This document shows positions 47,523 through 60,206 of a DNA stretch of 64,000 nucleotides, one piece after another. This DNA comes from Tetracentron sinense (lineage: Eukaryota; Streptophyta; Magnoliopsida; Trochodendrales; Trochodendraceae): NCBI GenBank assembly GCA_015143295.1, contig CM026554.1, forward strand, positions 31,075,531 through 31,139,530. Reading direction: 5' to 3'. How positions within the stretch are numbered: position 1 is the stretch's first letter; each line of letters begins with the position of its first letter. A program made the position numbers and the translations under genes. The notes beneath the pieces were generated by a model. The model was given only the letters and a program-made list of their open reading frames with translations, was not told where the DNA came from and did not search any database.

Positions 47523-50500
47523 CTAAGAGTAATATCGCTTAAGGAATCTTGCATTGGTTGGAGGGATAATTCGCTCTCTATCCATTGAGGTCAGCAGGTA
47601 TGATCCGTTAGAGTATACCTTCTCGACGACGTATGACCCTTCCCATTTTGGTTCAAGCTTCCCCTTGATTCGACGAGTGATGATGATTGAAGTTCTGACT
47701 ATCAAGACCAAATCTCCCTTTTTGAAAGACCTTAGTCTTACCCTTTTATTGAAGGCGCTAGTTAATCTTTGCTGGTACATCTCTAAACTTTGTTGGGCTT
47801 GGAGACGACGTTCATCAAGAGTTTCAAGCTCTGCAAGACGAACTTTAGCTGAATCTTCTTTTGTGAAAGACTGCTGAATTACCACCCGTAGGAAGGGAAT
47901 TTGAATTTCAAGGGGGAGAACTGCTTCACCGCCGAAAACCAGGGAATACGGCGTGGCCTATGTTGGAGTCCGATGAGTAGTTCTATATGCCCAGAGGGCT
48001 TCGGGTAGGCGTTCATGCCAATCCCGTTTGCTTTTATCCACAATCTTCTTGAGGATTTTGCACAAAGTCTTGTTGAAGGCTTCAACAAGACCATTCGCGA
48101 CTGCATAATACCGGGTAGAATGGTCCTCTCGAATGCCAAATTTGGCATACAACTTGTGTATAGGGGCACTTCGAAAAAGTTGCCCGTTATCCGAGATAAT
48201 ACTTTCTGGAATTCCGAACCGATATATGATGTTGGTCCGGATGAAGTCTGCCACTGAGTGGTGTTTGACTTCTTTGAGAGAGATGGCTTCGGCCCATTTT
48301 GAGAAATAGTCTGTTGCAGCCAGGATGTATTGATGCCCAACAGATGATGATGGGGTGAATGGTCCTATGATGTCCATTCACAATGCCGCAAAGGGCCATG
48401 AACATGTTGTCATGTGAAGAGGCTCGGGAGCCTGATGTATAAAATCAGCATGGAACTGACAAACTTTGTATTTTCTTGCATAGTTCAAACAATCAGCAAT
48501 CATTGTAGGCCAATAGTAGCCTAATCTTTTCAGCTGCATTTGTAACTTAGGTCCAGCTTGGTGAGCACCGCAGATCCCAGCATGAGTTTCTTCCATGACT
48601 CGATCTATTTCTTTTCCTGAGATACATCTCATTAAGATGTCGTCCAGGGACCTTCTATATAAGGTTTCTTCCAACATCACAAATCTTGTGACCCGTTGGC
48701 GGACTTCAGCGCGTTTAGCACGGTATCCGGGCAATCGACCATGTTGGAGATAATCGATGAAGGGCTGTCGCCAATCCTCATCTGTTTCCTTGTTGTCACA
48801 TAACAAACTGTATCCAGGAAATCTATCTCTGGAAGGGGTTTTAGAGTTCTTCTTTCCCCTACTGTGATAGTCAACATCCTGTCTGCTGGCAGGGTTAGAG
48901 ATGCTGTCAGGCTAGCCAAAGCATCAGCTTCATTGTTAAGTCCTCTACGGACATGGAAGAGGCTGCTTCTTGGAATTTGAGCAAGTAGCTGGTCCACTCT
49001 CTTCTGATAGGGAAGGAGACTAACCCTCCGCACTGCATATTCACCTCGTACTTGTTTAATGATGAGTTCTGAATCCCCATAGATAGTTAGCTCATCCACC
49101 GCGATCTCAAGAGCTAATTCAAGACCTGCTATCAGGGCTTCATACTTAGCTTCATTATTTAAACATCCTTCTGTTAGGGCGAAGGAATAGGGTAGTATTG
49201 CACTGTCTGGTGTGACAAAAACAATACCAATTCCCGATTTGTTTTCCTTCGGGTCGATGCGTTTGACACCATCAGGGCTTCTTGAAGCTCTATCGAAATA
49301 CATCTTCCAGCCTGATTTGACTTGAATTTGCATGACTTCTTCATCCGGGAGGTCAGTGACCAGTGGCGAGTCTACAGGAATTGGATGTGCCGCAAGGAAG
49401 TCAGCAAGGGCTTGTCCTTTCATTGCTTTTTGGGGCACAAATTCAATTTCGAATTCGGATAGGAGCACTGCCCACTTTGCCATTCTGCCAGAAAGAGTAG
49501 GACGGGACATTATATATTTAAGAGGATCGGCTCTAGATATCAGTTTCACCGAATGCTCTATCATATAATGCCTTAGTTTCTTCAGGGCAAAGATAAGGGT
49601 CAGACATATTTTTTCTATCGGGGTATATCTGTATTCTACTCCAACCAAAGTCCTGCTCAAGTAATATAGAGCGTTTTCTTTTCCTTGATCATTATGCTGA
49701 GCAAGGAGAGCTCCGAGAGATCCCTCGAGTGTTGTGATTTAGAGGATGAGTGGCTTTCCTCTGATGGGGCCCATAAGGACTGGTGGTTTGTGAGATAAGC
49801 TTTGATGCTATCCAGAGCATTTTGACTGGCTTCATCCCATTGAAAAGGTATCCCTTTCTTCATTAGCCGGGAAAACGGTTGGCATCTTCCAGCCAAATTG
49901 GAGATAAATCTCCGGATATAAGCGAGTCGACCCTGAAGTCCTTTCAACTCGCGCAAATTCCTTGGAGGAGGCATCTCGCGAATGGCCCTTATTTTGGTAG
50001 GGTAAATCTCAATTCCTCTATGGCGTACCACAAAGCCCAGGAATTTCCCAGATGTAACTCCGAACGTGCATTTGAGCGGGTTCATCTTGAGCTGATGCTG
50101 TCGCAGTCTGTCGAAGATTTCCCGAAGGTCATCCGGATGATTGCTTCGCCGCCTTGTTTTGACAACCAGATCGTCAACATAACACTCGACTTTGTCATGG
50201 AGAATATCTCCAAATATGATAGTCATGGCTCTTTGATAAGTTGCTCCGGTATTTTTGAGGCCGAATGACATGACTTTGTAACAGAACACTCCCTTAGGAG
50301 TGCGAAAAGCTGTAAGCTCTTCATCTTCCGGGGCCATCTTGATTTGATTGTAGTCGGAATATGCATCCATGAAGGATAAAGCTTCGAAACATGTTGTGGC
50401 ATCGACCATCATTTCGGTGATGGGCAAAGGGAATTCATCCTTAGGGCAAGCTTCATTCAAATCCCGAAAATCTATACAAATCCGGATTTGTCTGTTCTTC

Positions 50501-51183
50501 TTTTTCACGGGAACCACAATGGCAAGCCAAGTAGGGTATTGAACCTCTCTTATAAACCCGGCTTTGAAGAGTTTATCTACCTCAGCTTTAATTTGAGCGA
50601 CCAGTTCTGGGCGGGCTCACCTTTGTGGCTGCTTGATTGACCTGACATCTTCTCGAATTGTGAGATGATGGACTACAATTTTTGGATCTAAGCCAGGCAT
50701 CTCTGTGTAGTTCCATGCAAAGACATCTTTATATTCTTTTAGGAGACAAAGATACTCATCTTTTTCTGTTTGAGAGAGAGAGGCGCTAATGAAGGTTGGC
50801 CTCGGATCTTGTTCTGAGCCGAGGTTAACTTCAAGAAGGTCATACACAGTCACTTGACCTCCTGCCTCAAATTCTGGAGGAGTCGGACGAACTTCTGTTT
50901 CTTCTGGTGATTCTTCCATGATCATTTCTTCTCCTGAAGAAGAGTCTTCATCTACTGTAATAGTATTTACAGTCCAAACCAAGTCTTCATTTGATGGAGG
51001 ATCAGAATTTTCTTCTTCAGACTTTTCCAAATTGAAACCGACTTGCTCATAGGTAGCCAAAATCCTGGGTGTTGACATAATTTTATGCTTAACCTGCTCT
51101 TCCGCTTCAGTATTAAACCCCTGCTTCTCAAGCATTTTCTTGATCGCTGGATTAAACACAGACTTCTTTTGATAAGGATTCAT
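47523..51183 (-). pseudogene. pol of the Ogre-like element: RT, two RNase H domains, integrase (frameshifts and stops)
   Basis: An acidic linker (51183-50617), then RT from 50517 with SFMDAYSDYNQI, FGLKNTGATYQRAM and YVDD. A frameshift near 49700 leads to RNase H and the second, archaeal-like RNase H (GWKMYFDRAS, NNEAKYEALIAGLELA, YGDSELIIKQV, NNEADALASL), up to 48850. A second frameshift near 48800 leads to integrase (WMDIIGPF, ISDNGQLF, NGLVEAFNK, chromodomain-free tail). Stops are at 50617, 48378 and about 47955. The first Cys of the integrase HHCC finger is Tyr (YARKYKVCQ). All domains are recognisable, so the decay is recent to moderate. Confidence 0.88.
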
Positions 51184-51599
51184 CCTTCTACCCTTTTTGT
51201 TGTTTCGGAGAATGGTTTTGCCTATTCGTCCTGCAGAACGAAAAACGATGGGCTTTTCCCTTGTTTTTTTGGACGGGATGATGACATTGGGAATGACTTC
51301 TATTGTTGGCCATTTTTGTCATGCACTGAGACTGACCTTAGCCAAGCTATCAATCATATCTTGATGCGCTGCCTCAACCCATGGGGATGCCTGTAGAGTT
51401 TTTGTTTCTTCCGGATGCCATTCCATGGAGGTTTCCTCTAATGTGGACTCCTCCTTGACTGTGACCATATTCACAGTCTGATCGTGACTTTTTTCAAATA
51501 TGAAAACTGAGGGATTGTACCCAATTCCTGGCGTATCCGTATCTATATAGTCACCAGTATCTAGGGCCTCATGTTGCTCTTTTTTGAGCATGTCTTCAT

Positions 51600-54500
51600 A
51601 AGCCAGAATGATAGTTCATTCGACTTACTCTTCTTTTTCAGGATCAAACCCTTGTTTCTTGAGGAACCCGGTGATTTTTTCACCAAAGCTTATCTTTTTC
51701 CTGTAAGGATTAAGGGTCTTGTTTTTTCCATTGGCCCATGAGGAGTTCATCCTGTCATATGTGCCTAGAGAGTTGAAGAGTATCGACTTCCGTCCTCTTT
51801 TCATGACTGGAACAGTGAAACTGGGGGTAGTCTCGACCATTGTACAGTTCATCCTCCTCAAAGGGACTGTATGATTGCCTTTTAAAGCTTCAAGGGGGTC
51901 GATTTCTTTAACCTCACACGTCTAAGAGAGGTCAATTGACTTGCCCTTCTCCGGATTCCAGGAAGATTCGACCAAAGATAAGGTCGGTTCTCCTTCTTTT
52001 CTTTGAGATTTTGGGGTGTATTTAAACACCCTTTTCGGAGCCTCTGTTTGAACAGGCCCGTGATTGCTTTTCAGGTCACTCTCAACCTTTTTCCCTTTGG
52101 GCTTTTGCTGAAGGTTTCTTTGGGCACTTTTGACATAGAAACGCGCATCTGCGTAATATACCTGTGCATCGTTGAATGGATTATCATCAGCGTCGATCCT
52201 TGCTTGCCAGTTCCCTTGAGGGTATTTAAGGCATTGATGATAAGTAAATGGCACAACTAAATGGTTGTGCATCCACTGCAGTCCCAACATGTCATTGTAT
52301 AATGTATCAACATCTATTACCAGAAACGTCGTAGTTTCAGCAATATCCCCGAATTTGGTTTTGAGGTTGACCATGCCCATAGGCTTCTGCTCATTTTGAT
52401 TAAAGCCTTGGATGATCAGAGTGCTTTCATGAGCCGGCCTATTTGTACACCAAGCTTGGACAGCATCCTTCTCGGAAGGATGTTGACAGCTGAACCCCCA
52501 TCTATCATCACTCTGGAGATTCCGGTTTCATTAACCAAACCTGAGATGAACAGTGGCCGGTTATGCTAGAGAGTCTCAGCTCGCATATCTTCGTCATCAA
52601 AAGTGATCGTGAAGAGGTAGGAAGCTCCTGTTTGAGGAGGTGGTGGCGACTGATTTGTAACTTCTTTAGAAAAGTCCTCCAGACTGGAGAGGGCATATAT
52701 AAGAGACCTTCTCAATTCTGGAGACATCTTGAGAGCATCATAGACGCTCAGCAATGAAGGAATTTTCTTCAGATGGGTCAGGATATCATACTTAACCCTT
52801 TCATTACCGGTAGCTATTTGGGCTTGGGCTAGTTGAGCTCTGATCTGATTTTCATGTTGGACCGGACAAACATCGGTGGTAATTTTCTTCCCGACCGAAG
52901 GTTGAGTTGATAGACTTTGACAATCGTCTGGTCTATTGGTCCAGACGACTCTCCTTCCAAGAGTTGGACCATGTTGACAGAACTGAAGTCCAGCTTCCTT
53001 TTCTTACTTTGAAAAGATGGTTGAATTCTTCTTTCAGATCGCCCCGTCGGACTCCCAGATTGGGTTGAGATTTGTTCAGACGTCTGTGAGTTGTTAGTCG
53101 ACTTTGATCTAGGACTGCTTCTTCTGTTGAAGGGTCACTGTCCAGACTGACTGAAGCAGGTGGATCTTGATTCTCAAGTTGAGTTGAGACCTGCACCGAT
53201 CGTCGCATCTGACGATGGTTTGAGTTCAGAACTTCAGGCGTACTTAATCTTTCTTGAGGGGAATCAGATTGTATTTGTTCGTCTTCTGCCTCTCGCTCTC
53301 CTCCGGATGAAAATCCTTCGAAAAGATCTGAAAACCCTGTAGAGGTCCGTCCTGGTGTGGATGGTCTCCTTTCTGGGAGTTCGATGTCTTTAGTTTGATC
53401 CAGCCAATTCTGAAATACCCGGTGTCTTTCTAGACTGCAGGCTACCAATTGTCTTGGTTCATTTAACCATGACTGGTCTTCATTTGGAACCGCATTGATA
53501 ACATAGCAGGAGAAGATATTGGATTCGTCTCCTGAATCGGTTGATTGAAGGCTATCATAATCGTAGTCAGAGCAGAAGCCTGGCGGGATAAAATCCATTA
53601 AGGTAATTGTCGTTAATGGCTTTTGTTCTACAGGAGCATCCTAGGCAGGACCGTTTTTCTTGGCCTTCCTCACTCTTTCTTTCTTTTTCTTCTTTTCAGC
53701 CTTGGCTATGCGCTTCCCTTCTTTTCTTAGGGCTTGAGCTTGTCTCGTAGCCCGAGCCTGCTTTTTAGTATCGACGTTTTGAGCCAACTGCCTTTTCTTC
53801 TTGGTCCCTTTATTTTCAAAGAGGGTCTAATCTCCTTCATCTGACGGTTTGTCATCAGGAAGTTTTCCACTTGAAGATACTTTATTTTCATCCACTGGCT
53901 CAGAAGCCACTATCGTATTGGACGTAGATGCCTGCTGGAGATCATCAATGACAATCTCTTTATTGTCCAGGAGCCGTTGAATAATGTCCTTCAGTACAAA
54001 GTAGTCACCTATCTTGTGACTGATCATACGATGATAAGGACAGTATTTAGGATCATTTTTCATCCCAATCTCTTGAGGTCTCTAACTCTCTGGGAGAGTG
54101 ATAAGTTCATTAGCAAGGAGATCTTCAAATAGATCCTCAATAATGTCTTCTGAGAATGAATATGTTTTATTCATCCTCTCTTCCATGATGATCTTCTTTG
54201 GCGGCTCCTTTTTACCTTGCCATTGTGGTTTCCTAGATCCACCTTAGACTTGTTTGGTACCAACCTTTTTTGGTCCTTTGCCGTTGTTTGTTCGACCAGT
54301 TGATCTACCAGCATTTAATGCTGGCGACGCAGTCTTTTTGGCTTCCACCACTGTAGCTGTTGAGGATTCAAGGCGATCGGTGCCTCTGCCTCGTCTTCTT
54401 TTTCCTATATGGAGTTCCATGTCATGTGCTTTTGTGCACAGATCTTCGAAACCCGTAAAGGTTTGGGCCATTAAGACAGTTGAAAGGTCGTGCTTAAAGT

Positions 54501-55935
54501 TGTTGAGGCACATCCGAATGAGTTCCATCTGAGTAAACTTTTGTGGGCAGGAGAAGGTCAGAGCTCTCCACCGGGCAATGAACTCTGTTACTGTTTCATT
54601 GTCCCTCTGCCGGGTTTCAATCAATTCTGGAACACCTACTCTTCTTTGAGTGTTGTAGAATTGTTTGTTAAATTCTGTCACCATTGTATTCCAATTAGGG
54701 ATTAAACCCTCAGGGAGGTTGGCATACCATGTAAAAGCGGCACCCTGTAGAGATTGTACGAAGAGCTGGAGGCAAAGAGCCCCGTTCTTAGATGCCAATC
54801 CGCATCTCGAGAGGAAATGGGACAGATGTTGCCTCGGATCTCCAGTGCCATTTAACATTTTGAATGTCGGTTGGACAAAGCCTGGTGGGAATGGAACCGC
54901 ATCCATGATAGCTGGATAAGGCTTCACAATCATCCGTACGTCCTCTTCTCTTTCTTTTGCCTGCCGCATTTGATTGCGAACAGTCTTTTCGATTGTAGCC
55001 AAAAGAGACGGTGACACCTCTCCTATGAGAGCGGTCTGATTCGGGATGAGACCTGTTTCGGGCACCCTTGGATGATTTGGAGGTATAGGGGTTGTGCCTT
55101 GATTGTTGCTACCTCCTTGGTATGGGAAGTGAGGCCCAAGTGCCGATGCAGATTTGAGAGCTGACAATTGAGTAGCCAACTCTTGCATTTGAGACATCAT
55201 GGCTGTGATTTGATCATCCTTGTATTGGAGTTGAGCCTGTAAGGCTGCTGTTTGATCATTTGATGGCAAAGGTGCCAAAGTCAAAGGGTTATTCCCCTGA
55301 CTAGTATTCCCATCCAGGTTCGTCATTATGACTGTTACTAGTCGTTCTGAAGCTGGTTCCGGTAATCGGAAAAGATTTGTGAATTCTTCTTCTGTAAAAT
55401 AGGCACTGGGCATCTCGTATAAAGGATTTGGTGCACTGAAAACCTGTCGAGGTATTTTCTGCATTTCCTCTGGCCTAGTTAGTTGAGGAGTTGGCTCGTT
55501 AGAATCCTTAACTGGCGAGGTTTCTTCCACTTCTCTCGGGGAAGTTACTGGGGTCGTTTCTTGTTCTGGCCCTTCTTGGTATTCGCTGACATCAGGTTCC
55601 GGAGCTAATTGAACTAGGTCTTGGGCTTTATCTTTGCCTCTGGCCTGATTTTTGCGGCTCCTTTTTCTTCTCGGCACCACCGGACCTGGAGCAGCTATCC
55701 TGACAGCTTGTGAGGATTCAGTCTCGTCTAAAGAGGCTAAAATAGCGGCAGCTGAACTTTGAGAATCTTGCATGGCTGATAAATTCTGTTCAGGTGCTGC
55801 CCCAGTTCCGTGGAACACTGGGGTCGTATATTCTCCCGGAGCTGGGTTGAGTCTAGTGCCGATCACATTTACGGACACTCTCTCATAACCATCATATGAT
55901 GCTCTGATATCGGATCTCTCCCGAGTGGGGTGCAT
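51600..55935 (-). pseudogene. gag-protease of the Ogre-like element, disabled
   Basis: An open part of 563 codons (55935-54244) holds the retrotransposon gag domain (FKMLNGTGDPRQHLSHFLSR, AAFTWYANLPEGLIPNWNTM, FIARWRALTF). Then stops at 54244, about 54085 and 53826 interrupt the frame. A decayed zinc-knuckle-like CPYHRMISHKIGDY lacks the second Cys. After a frameshift to another frame (about 52940-52760), the protease active site is seen as MIDGGSAVNILP near 52500, and a further frameshift leads to DTLYNDMLGLQWMHNHLVVPF (52300). The linker beyond 51920 has several stops. In Ogre elements an intron lies between protease and RT, so some of these stops could fall in spliced sequence; I could not define such an intron. 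Confidence 0.8.
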
Positions 55936-55956
55936 AGATGTAGAATGATCAGTTGT

Positions 55957-57828
55957 TCATCTCTGGTGGACAAAACAGATTTTATCTGAGGCGTCTATCG
56001 ACCTTTTTGACTTCTGGTTCCTGGACCTTCTTGGCCTCGACCGATAATTATACACCTTTTTCACCGGAGCCGAAGGGTACTTCCTGTTTCTGAGTTGCAG
56101 AATTTTCTCAGGAGTTTTCTTCCTAGGCATCTCGAAAGCAGAAGTACTTCTATTTAGCACATTGACCCTAGGGTCTTATGGTGCTGCTACTCTTCTTTCT
56201 GGTTCAGTACTTTCTTTGCCCCAGAATGGGCTTACATCTCTGGATGGAGGTCGCTGGTGTTGATAACAGACTGATGCCATCATTGATGTGAAAGTTGCAA
56301 GGTTAGCACCTCTGAAGGCGTTCGGACCCAGTCTGTATAACAAGTCTCTATTTGCCTGTTCTGGACTCGAAATATTTCTTGCATTATCAGCTGGACGATA
56401 TTGATCACGGCTGTTAATGCCCCTTGCGTCATCATCGGATGATGAATCCGGCTTTGAAAACACCATTCTCTTGTTGGCTGTGTAGTACCAACTCCTTTCC
56501 TTCTTAGAAAAAGAGCTATCCTCGGATGGCAAAATGTCTATCCGTGGATCCCCTTTCTTTGTAGGGGACTCTTGTCCGTGGACTATGTCCACGGATTGGC
56601 TTGGACCTGCACCTGTAAAGGAGGCACATTTCTGACCCTCGGACTGGCCTAAGCCTTTGTTCCGTGTGGTTTGATCTCCGGTCCGTGGACCAGGCTTGGG
56701 TTTGTCAACGGATTGTCTTGGATTTCCGTCCGTGGACAGAGCTAATGGTCCGTCCGTGGACGGTCTTGAATTTCTGTCTGTGGATAGTTTTGCATTTCTA
56801 TCTGTGGACGTTCCTGTATTCCTGTCTGTGGATAATTTGGATCTTCTGTCCGTGGACGGTCTTGATTGCCTGTCCGTGGACAATTTGGCATTTCTGTCCG
56901 TGGACGTTCCTATATTCCCCTCCGTGGACAATCTTCTGTTTCCCTCCGTGGGATATCTTGGACCTTGGTCCGTGGAGTCTGTCCGTAGACGTTTCTTGTT
57001 CACGGATAAGTGCCCTAAGGCACCTTCCTCAGTTACTTTGTTATTTTTAAAGTTTTTTGAGGGACTCTTCATTAAGTCCTTGAGGCCCTTGGCCATGTTC
57101 CTTTGCCCTGATAAAAATTGGGCAGCATCTCCCCCTCCTGGAGAATTTTTCAAAGGGGGAGCTCCGTCAGCCAGCTTGGACTGAGGGGGCTTATATTCAA
57201 CTAGCCCTATGGTCGGCCCTAGCAATTGAGGCCTTTCCACTATGAATTGTTGGGGTTTGGGACGGCTTGTTAGGCCTGACCTAGTGTTTGACATAGGTCT
57301 GTCTTTTGGGCTGACTTGTCGCAGTGTGGTGAAGCCACCCTGCAATGTGTGTACCCGGCTTGGTACACCCTCCGTAGTGAACTCTGATTGGGGAACACCC
57401 TGTTCATGGGACATCCAGTTGGATGTAGCCTCTCCGTGGGATATCCTGGGGGATGCCCCTTATCCACAGAGCACCCTTGGGGATACCACTGCTCCGTGGT
57501 GCACCCTTGGGGATGCACCTAATCCGTGGTGAACCATCGGGGCTACACCTGCTCCGTGAGGCATCCTTGGGGATGCAATCTGTCCGTGGACCTGGCAAGG
57601 TTGACTCCTCCGTGGAGGAGCAACAATACCCTCATTGAGGGTTCGGTCAGTAGGCCGAGGCCTCATGATTGGGGCCGCTGCCACCTCAGCCCAAGTGAGG
57701 GGATGAGTTACCAGAATCGGCATCGAAGGGACATAGACCCTCCTCTTGATCGTGAGCACGTATGTGGGAAAGACGTAGACGGTCTCGATCATCCTGCACG
57801 AGATGATAAGAAAAGAGAGGAATATCAC
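55957..57828 (-). pseudogene. ORF upstream of gag in the Ogre-like element, repeat-rich
   Basis: In one frame from about 57828 to 56176, broken by a TAA at 57460, and continuing in the same frame (56160-55957) after a stop. The N-terminal part has about five diverged ten-residue units of the form ASPRVHHGA. The middle has about a dozen ten-residue units of the form STDRNAKL/STDRNSRP, encoded by TCCACGGAC-containing 30-bp repeats. The rest is basic and low in complexity. No known domain. Ogre elements characteristically carry an extra ORF before gag, and this occupies that position. Confidence 0.7.
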
Positions 57829-57898
57829 TCATCTTTTCATTTTTTTTGTTCTTCTTTATTATTTTTTAATTCTTCATCAGAGATGAGAGGAGAAGGAC

Positions 57899-57916
57899 GT
57901 CCCACCGGGCGTGCCA
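57899..57916 (-). promoter_or_regulatory. Primer binding site
   Basis: Seven bases inside the 5' LTR the minus strand reads TGGCACGCCCGGTGGGAC, an 18-base TGG-initiated site. It differs from that of the first Ty3 element. The tRNA was not assigned. Confidence 0.75.
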
Positions 57917-57923
57917 TTTAATT

Positions 57924-59724
57924 TGTGGGAGAAAAATTCTTGTTTTATCAAATTTCCTCCATTGTTGTATAAAGTTTATTGTGGAGACTATCCTTCCAAT
58001 CTGAGTAAACTCAGACTGTTAAGTTACCTTCCCTGTATCGGGAAAGAACCTCTGATTAAGATGAAGAATTCAAAAAGAACATATTGAATAAACTTATTTT
58101 TATTTATTCAATGGGGTTGCCCAATTCCCATGTAGGCGTTACAAGTGTCTCATTGAGGTCTTTGTCAAGAAAAGAAAAAAAGAATGGTGGCCGTATTTAA
58201 GGGCTCACCTTATATTCTCCATATATTGGAGCATTCTTCTTCACTTGCTTGCTGCTGGAAAGGGAGGAGAGAGTATTTTCTTTTCTTCCCGAGTTTTTCC
58301 GTATTTCTTCTTCTTTTTTTGCTGTTGTTGTGTGTTTCTTCTGAAAAACACATCTTTTATGGGTTTGAAAGAGTCTTTTTCTTGGGACTCCCTCTTTGAC
58401 TCCCTTATTTTTAGGAATGTCAAAAATGGCTCTCCTCTTAGAGGATGCCAGCTCACGGTTCTCCCTTCTCTGGGAGAGTCCTTAGAGAATCCACTTCTTT
58501 TTTAGAACTCTTATACCAAGTTTCCTCTTTTGGGGGAATCTCAGTACTTTTTGGAAAGGAGGATGATAATCTCATCATTTCCTAGGATAAATGACATAAT
58601 CCTAATCCTAAAATAATCATGGGGTGCCATGTGGCATCACATGAGATTTTAAAAGAGGGGATCCTTATCTTGGGATCCCCCACAGCTTGACAGAGAATCT
58701 TTTTTATTAAGGATTCTCTGCCCCATGACAGTCAAATACTGACTGTCAACTGGGACAGACTGGCCTAGGCCAGTCCACGGACTAGGATTAGAATATTAGT
58801 CTCAACCACGGATTAAAGGGTGAGACCATTGGTCTCAACCACAAATCACCAGGTGAGACCATTGGTCTCAACCACAGATCACAGGGGAGACCACAGGTCT
58901 CAACCACGGATCACAAGGTGAGACCATTGGTCTCAACCACGGATCACGGGGGGGACCACAGGTCTCAACCACGGATCATAGACTTGCCCGTGGTCTGGGT
59001 TAGATCTATCATATTCGATCCGTGAGGACTTATCCTCAAGAATTGGATACGTGTCAGCCTTATGGTGGCTGGCACTAAATATGATCCTTGGGGGTTGTAT
59101 CCTCACGGATGAGGCAGGTGTCAGCCTTTTGGAGGTTGACACTCCGAGTCGGATCCGTGAAGTTTTGGTCCTCACGGTCGGACACGTGTCAGTCTCTTGG
59201 AAACTGACACTAGATATGATTCTTGTTGGGTCTGTGAGGTTTTGTCCTCACAGACATGACACGTGTTAGCCTAATGAAGGCCAACACCTCAGCTGGATCC
59301 GTGGGATTTTATCCTCACGGATAAATATGTGTCACGGATGACACATGTCAGCCTCTTGGAGGCCAACACCAAAGTTGGATCCGTGGGATTTTTATCCTCA
59401 CGGATGAATATGTGTCAGCCTCTCGGAGGCCAACACTTAATATTAGATCCGTGAGGTTTTAACGCTCACGGACGGGGTATGTATTAGCCCATTTGGGCAC
59501 TATTATTTAAGGTGGATCCGTGAGGTTTATCCTCACGGATCAACTATGTTGTTGCTTAGCTGGGCAGCATGGTGTCAGCCATCAGCATTTAATGTTGACA
59601 GCTAAAGGTACTGCGCGTGCCACAGGCACGGGTGAACCTAAACGTCTCTCCGAGAGGCTGAGATTAGGTGTGTGCCATTGTACACACACCTGGGCAATGG
59701 ACGGTGAAAATTTCACTGCCCACA
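57924..59724 (-). repeat. 5' LTR of the Ogre-like element (right copy, 1,801 bp)
   Basis: The partner of 39383-41084, with scattered substitutions plus a 99-bp expansion at 58800-58980. A minus-strand TTAAATAC box near 58193-58200 is present in both LTRs and may serve as the core promoter. Confidence 0.95.
58800..58980 (+). repeat. 33-bp tandem units in the right LTR
   Basis: Five to six units of the form GGTCTCAACCACGGATCAC with GGTGAGACCATT. The left LTR has three fewer (99 bp = 3 x 33), which shows unit gain or loss after or during insertion. Confidence 0.88.
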
Positions 59725-59729
59725 GTAGG

Positions 59730-60206
59730 AATGTCATTCGGTTCAATTCTATTTTCAAAGCTCCTCCTCTTGTCACTCACTCACTCACTTGTATTTTCGT
59801 TTATTCTAATTGGTGAAACTTTTTCAAGCTCCTTAACGAACTTCTATTTTGGCTTTGTCAGGTAATTTAGGTCCCTTCTTTCCTATTCCATCATCCCACA
59901 ATAGCAATCCCTCTTTCCTATTCCATCATTTCACCCTTAGTAACACTTCCAAGCATACATCCTATTTGTCCCCCCCTTACCTTTATGACTCCCAATTTTC
60001 TACTTCTATTAATCCCATGCGATTAAGAATCTCATTCCTATACAGTTAAGAATCTTTCAAGTCTCGTATCTTTCTCTCAATCTCTCTTATGCTTATAAAA
60101 GGAGGCATGGGTCTCCTACAAAAGACCATGGTTTACCACCCCCGGGGCTCTCTCCTTCTCTCACGGTACTCTCCCTCACCATCTCACGACTCACTACCTC
60201 TCTCTT
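59730..60206 (+). other. Non-coding flank; possible core promoter
   Basis: No gene is seen. A TATAAAAGGAGG at 60094 followed by a CTCTCTCC-rich tract looks like a plant core promoter or an LTR start, but it is cut off by the CACTA-like insertion at 60207. Confidence 0.3.

Larger units (their letters stand above)
39383..59724 (-). mobile_element. Full-length Ogre-like Ty3/Gypsy retrotransposon, 20.3 kb, with an antisense plant-mobile-domain gene
   Basis: The element is flanked by the target duplication GTAGG (39378-39382 and 59725-59729) and bounded by LTRs of 1,702 and 1,801 bp. The minus strand carries an extra ORF upstream of gag, then gag, protease, RT, two RNase H domains and integrase. 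Great length, an ORF before gag and a dual RNase H are typical of the Ogre/Tat group. A spliced plus-strand gene (TATA at 41336, coding 42637-46838) converges on pol. Every reading frame has stops or frameshifts, so the copy is not autonomous. A TCCGTGGA/TCCACGGA word recurs in the LTRs, the plus-strand 5' intron and the ORF upstream of gag. Confidence 0.95.

Noticed and set aside
56750..57000. CRISPR-like or regulatory array of TCCGTGGAC repeats
   Set aside because: The repeats are in frame on the minus strand and encode STDR peptide units inside the ORF before gag.
56664..57184. Plus-strand frames with repeated SVD/PWT peptides
   Set aside because: These are other frames of the same 30-bp DNA repeats that encode STDR on the minus strand.
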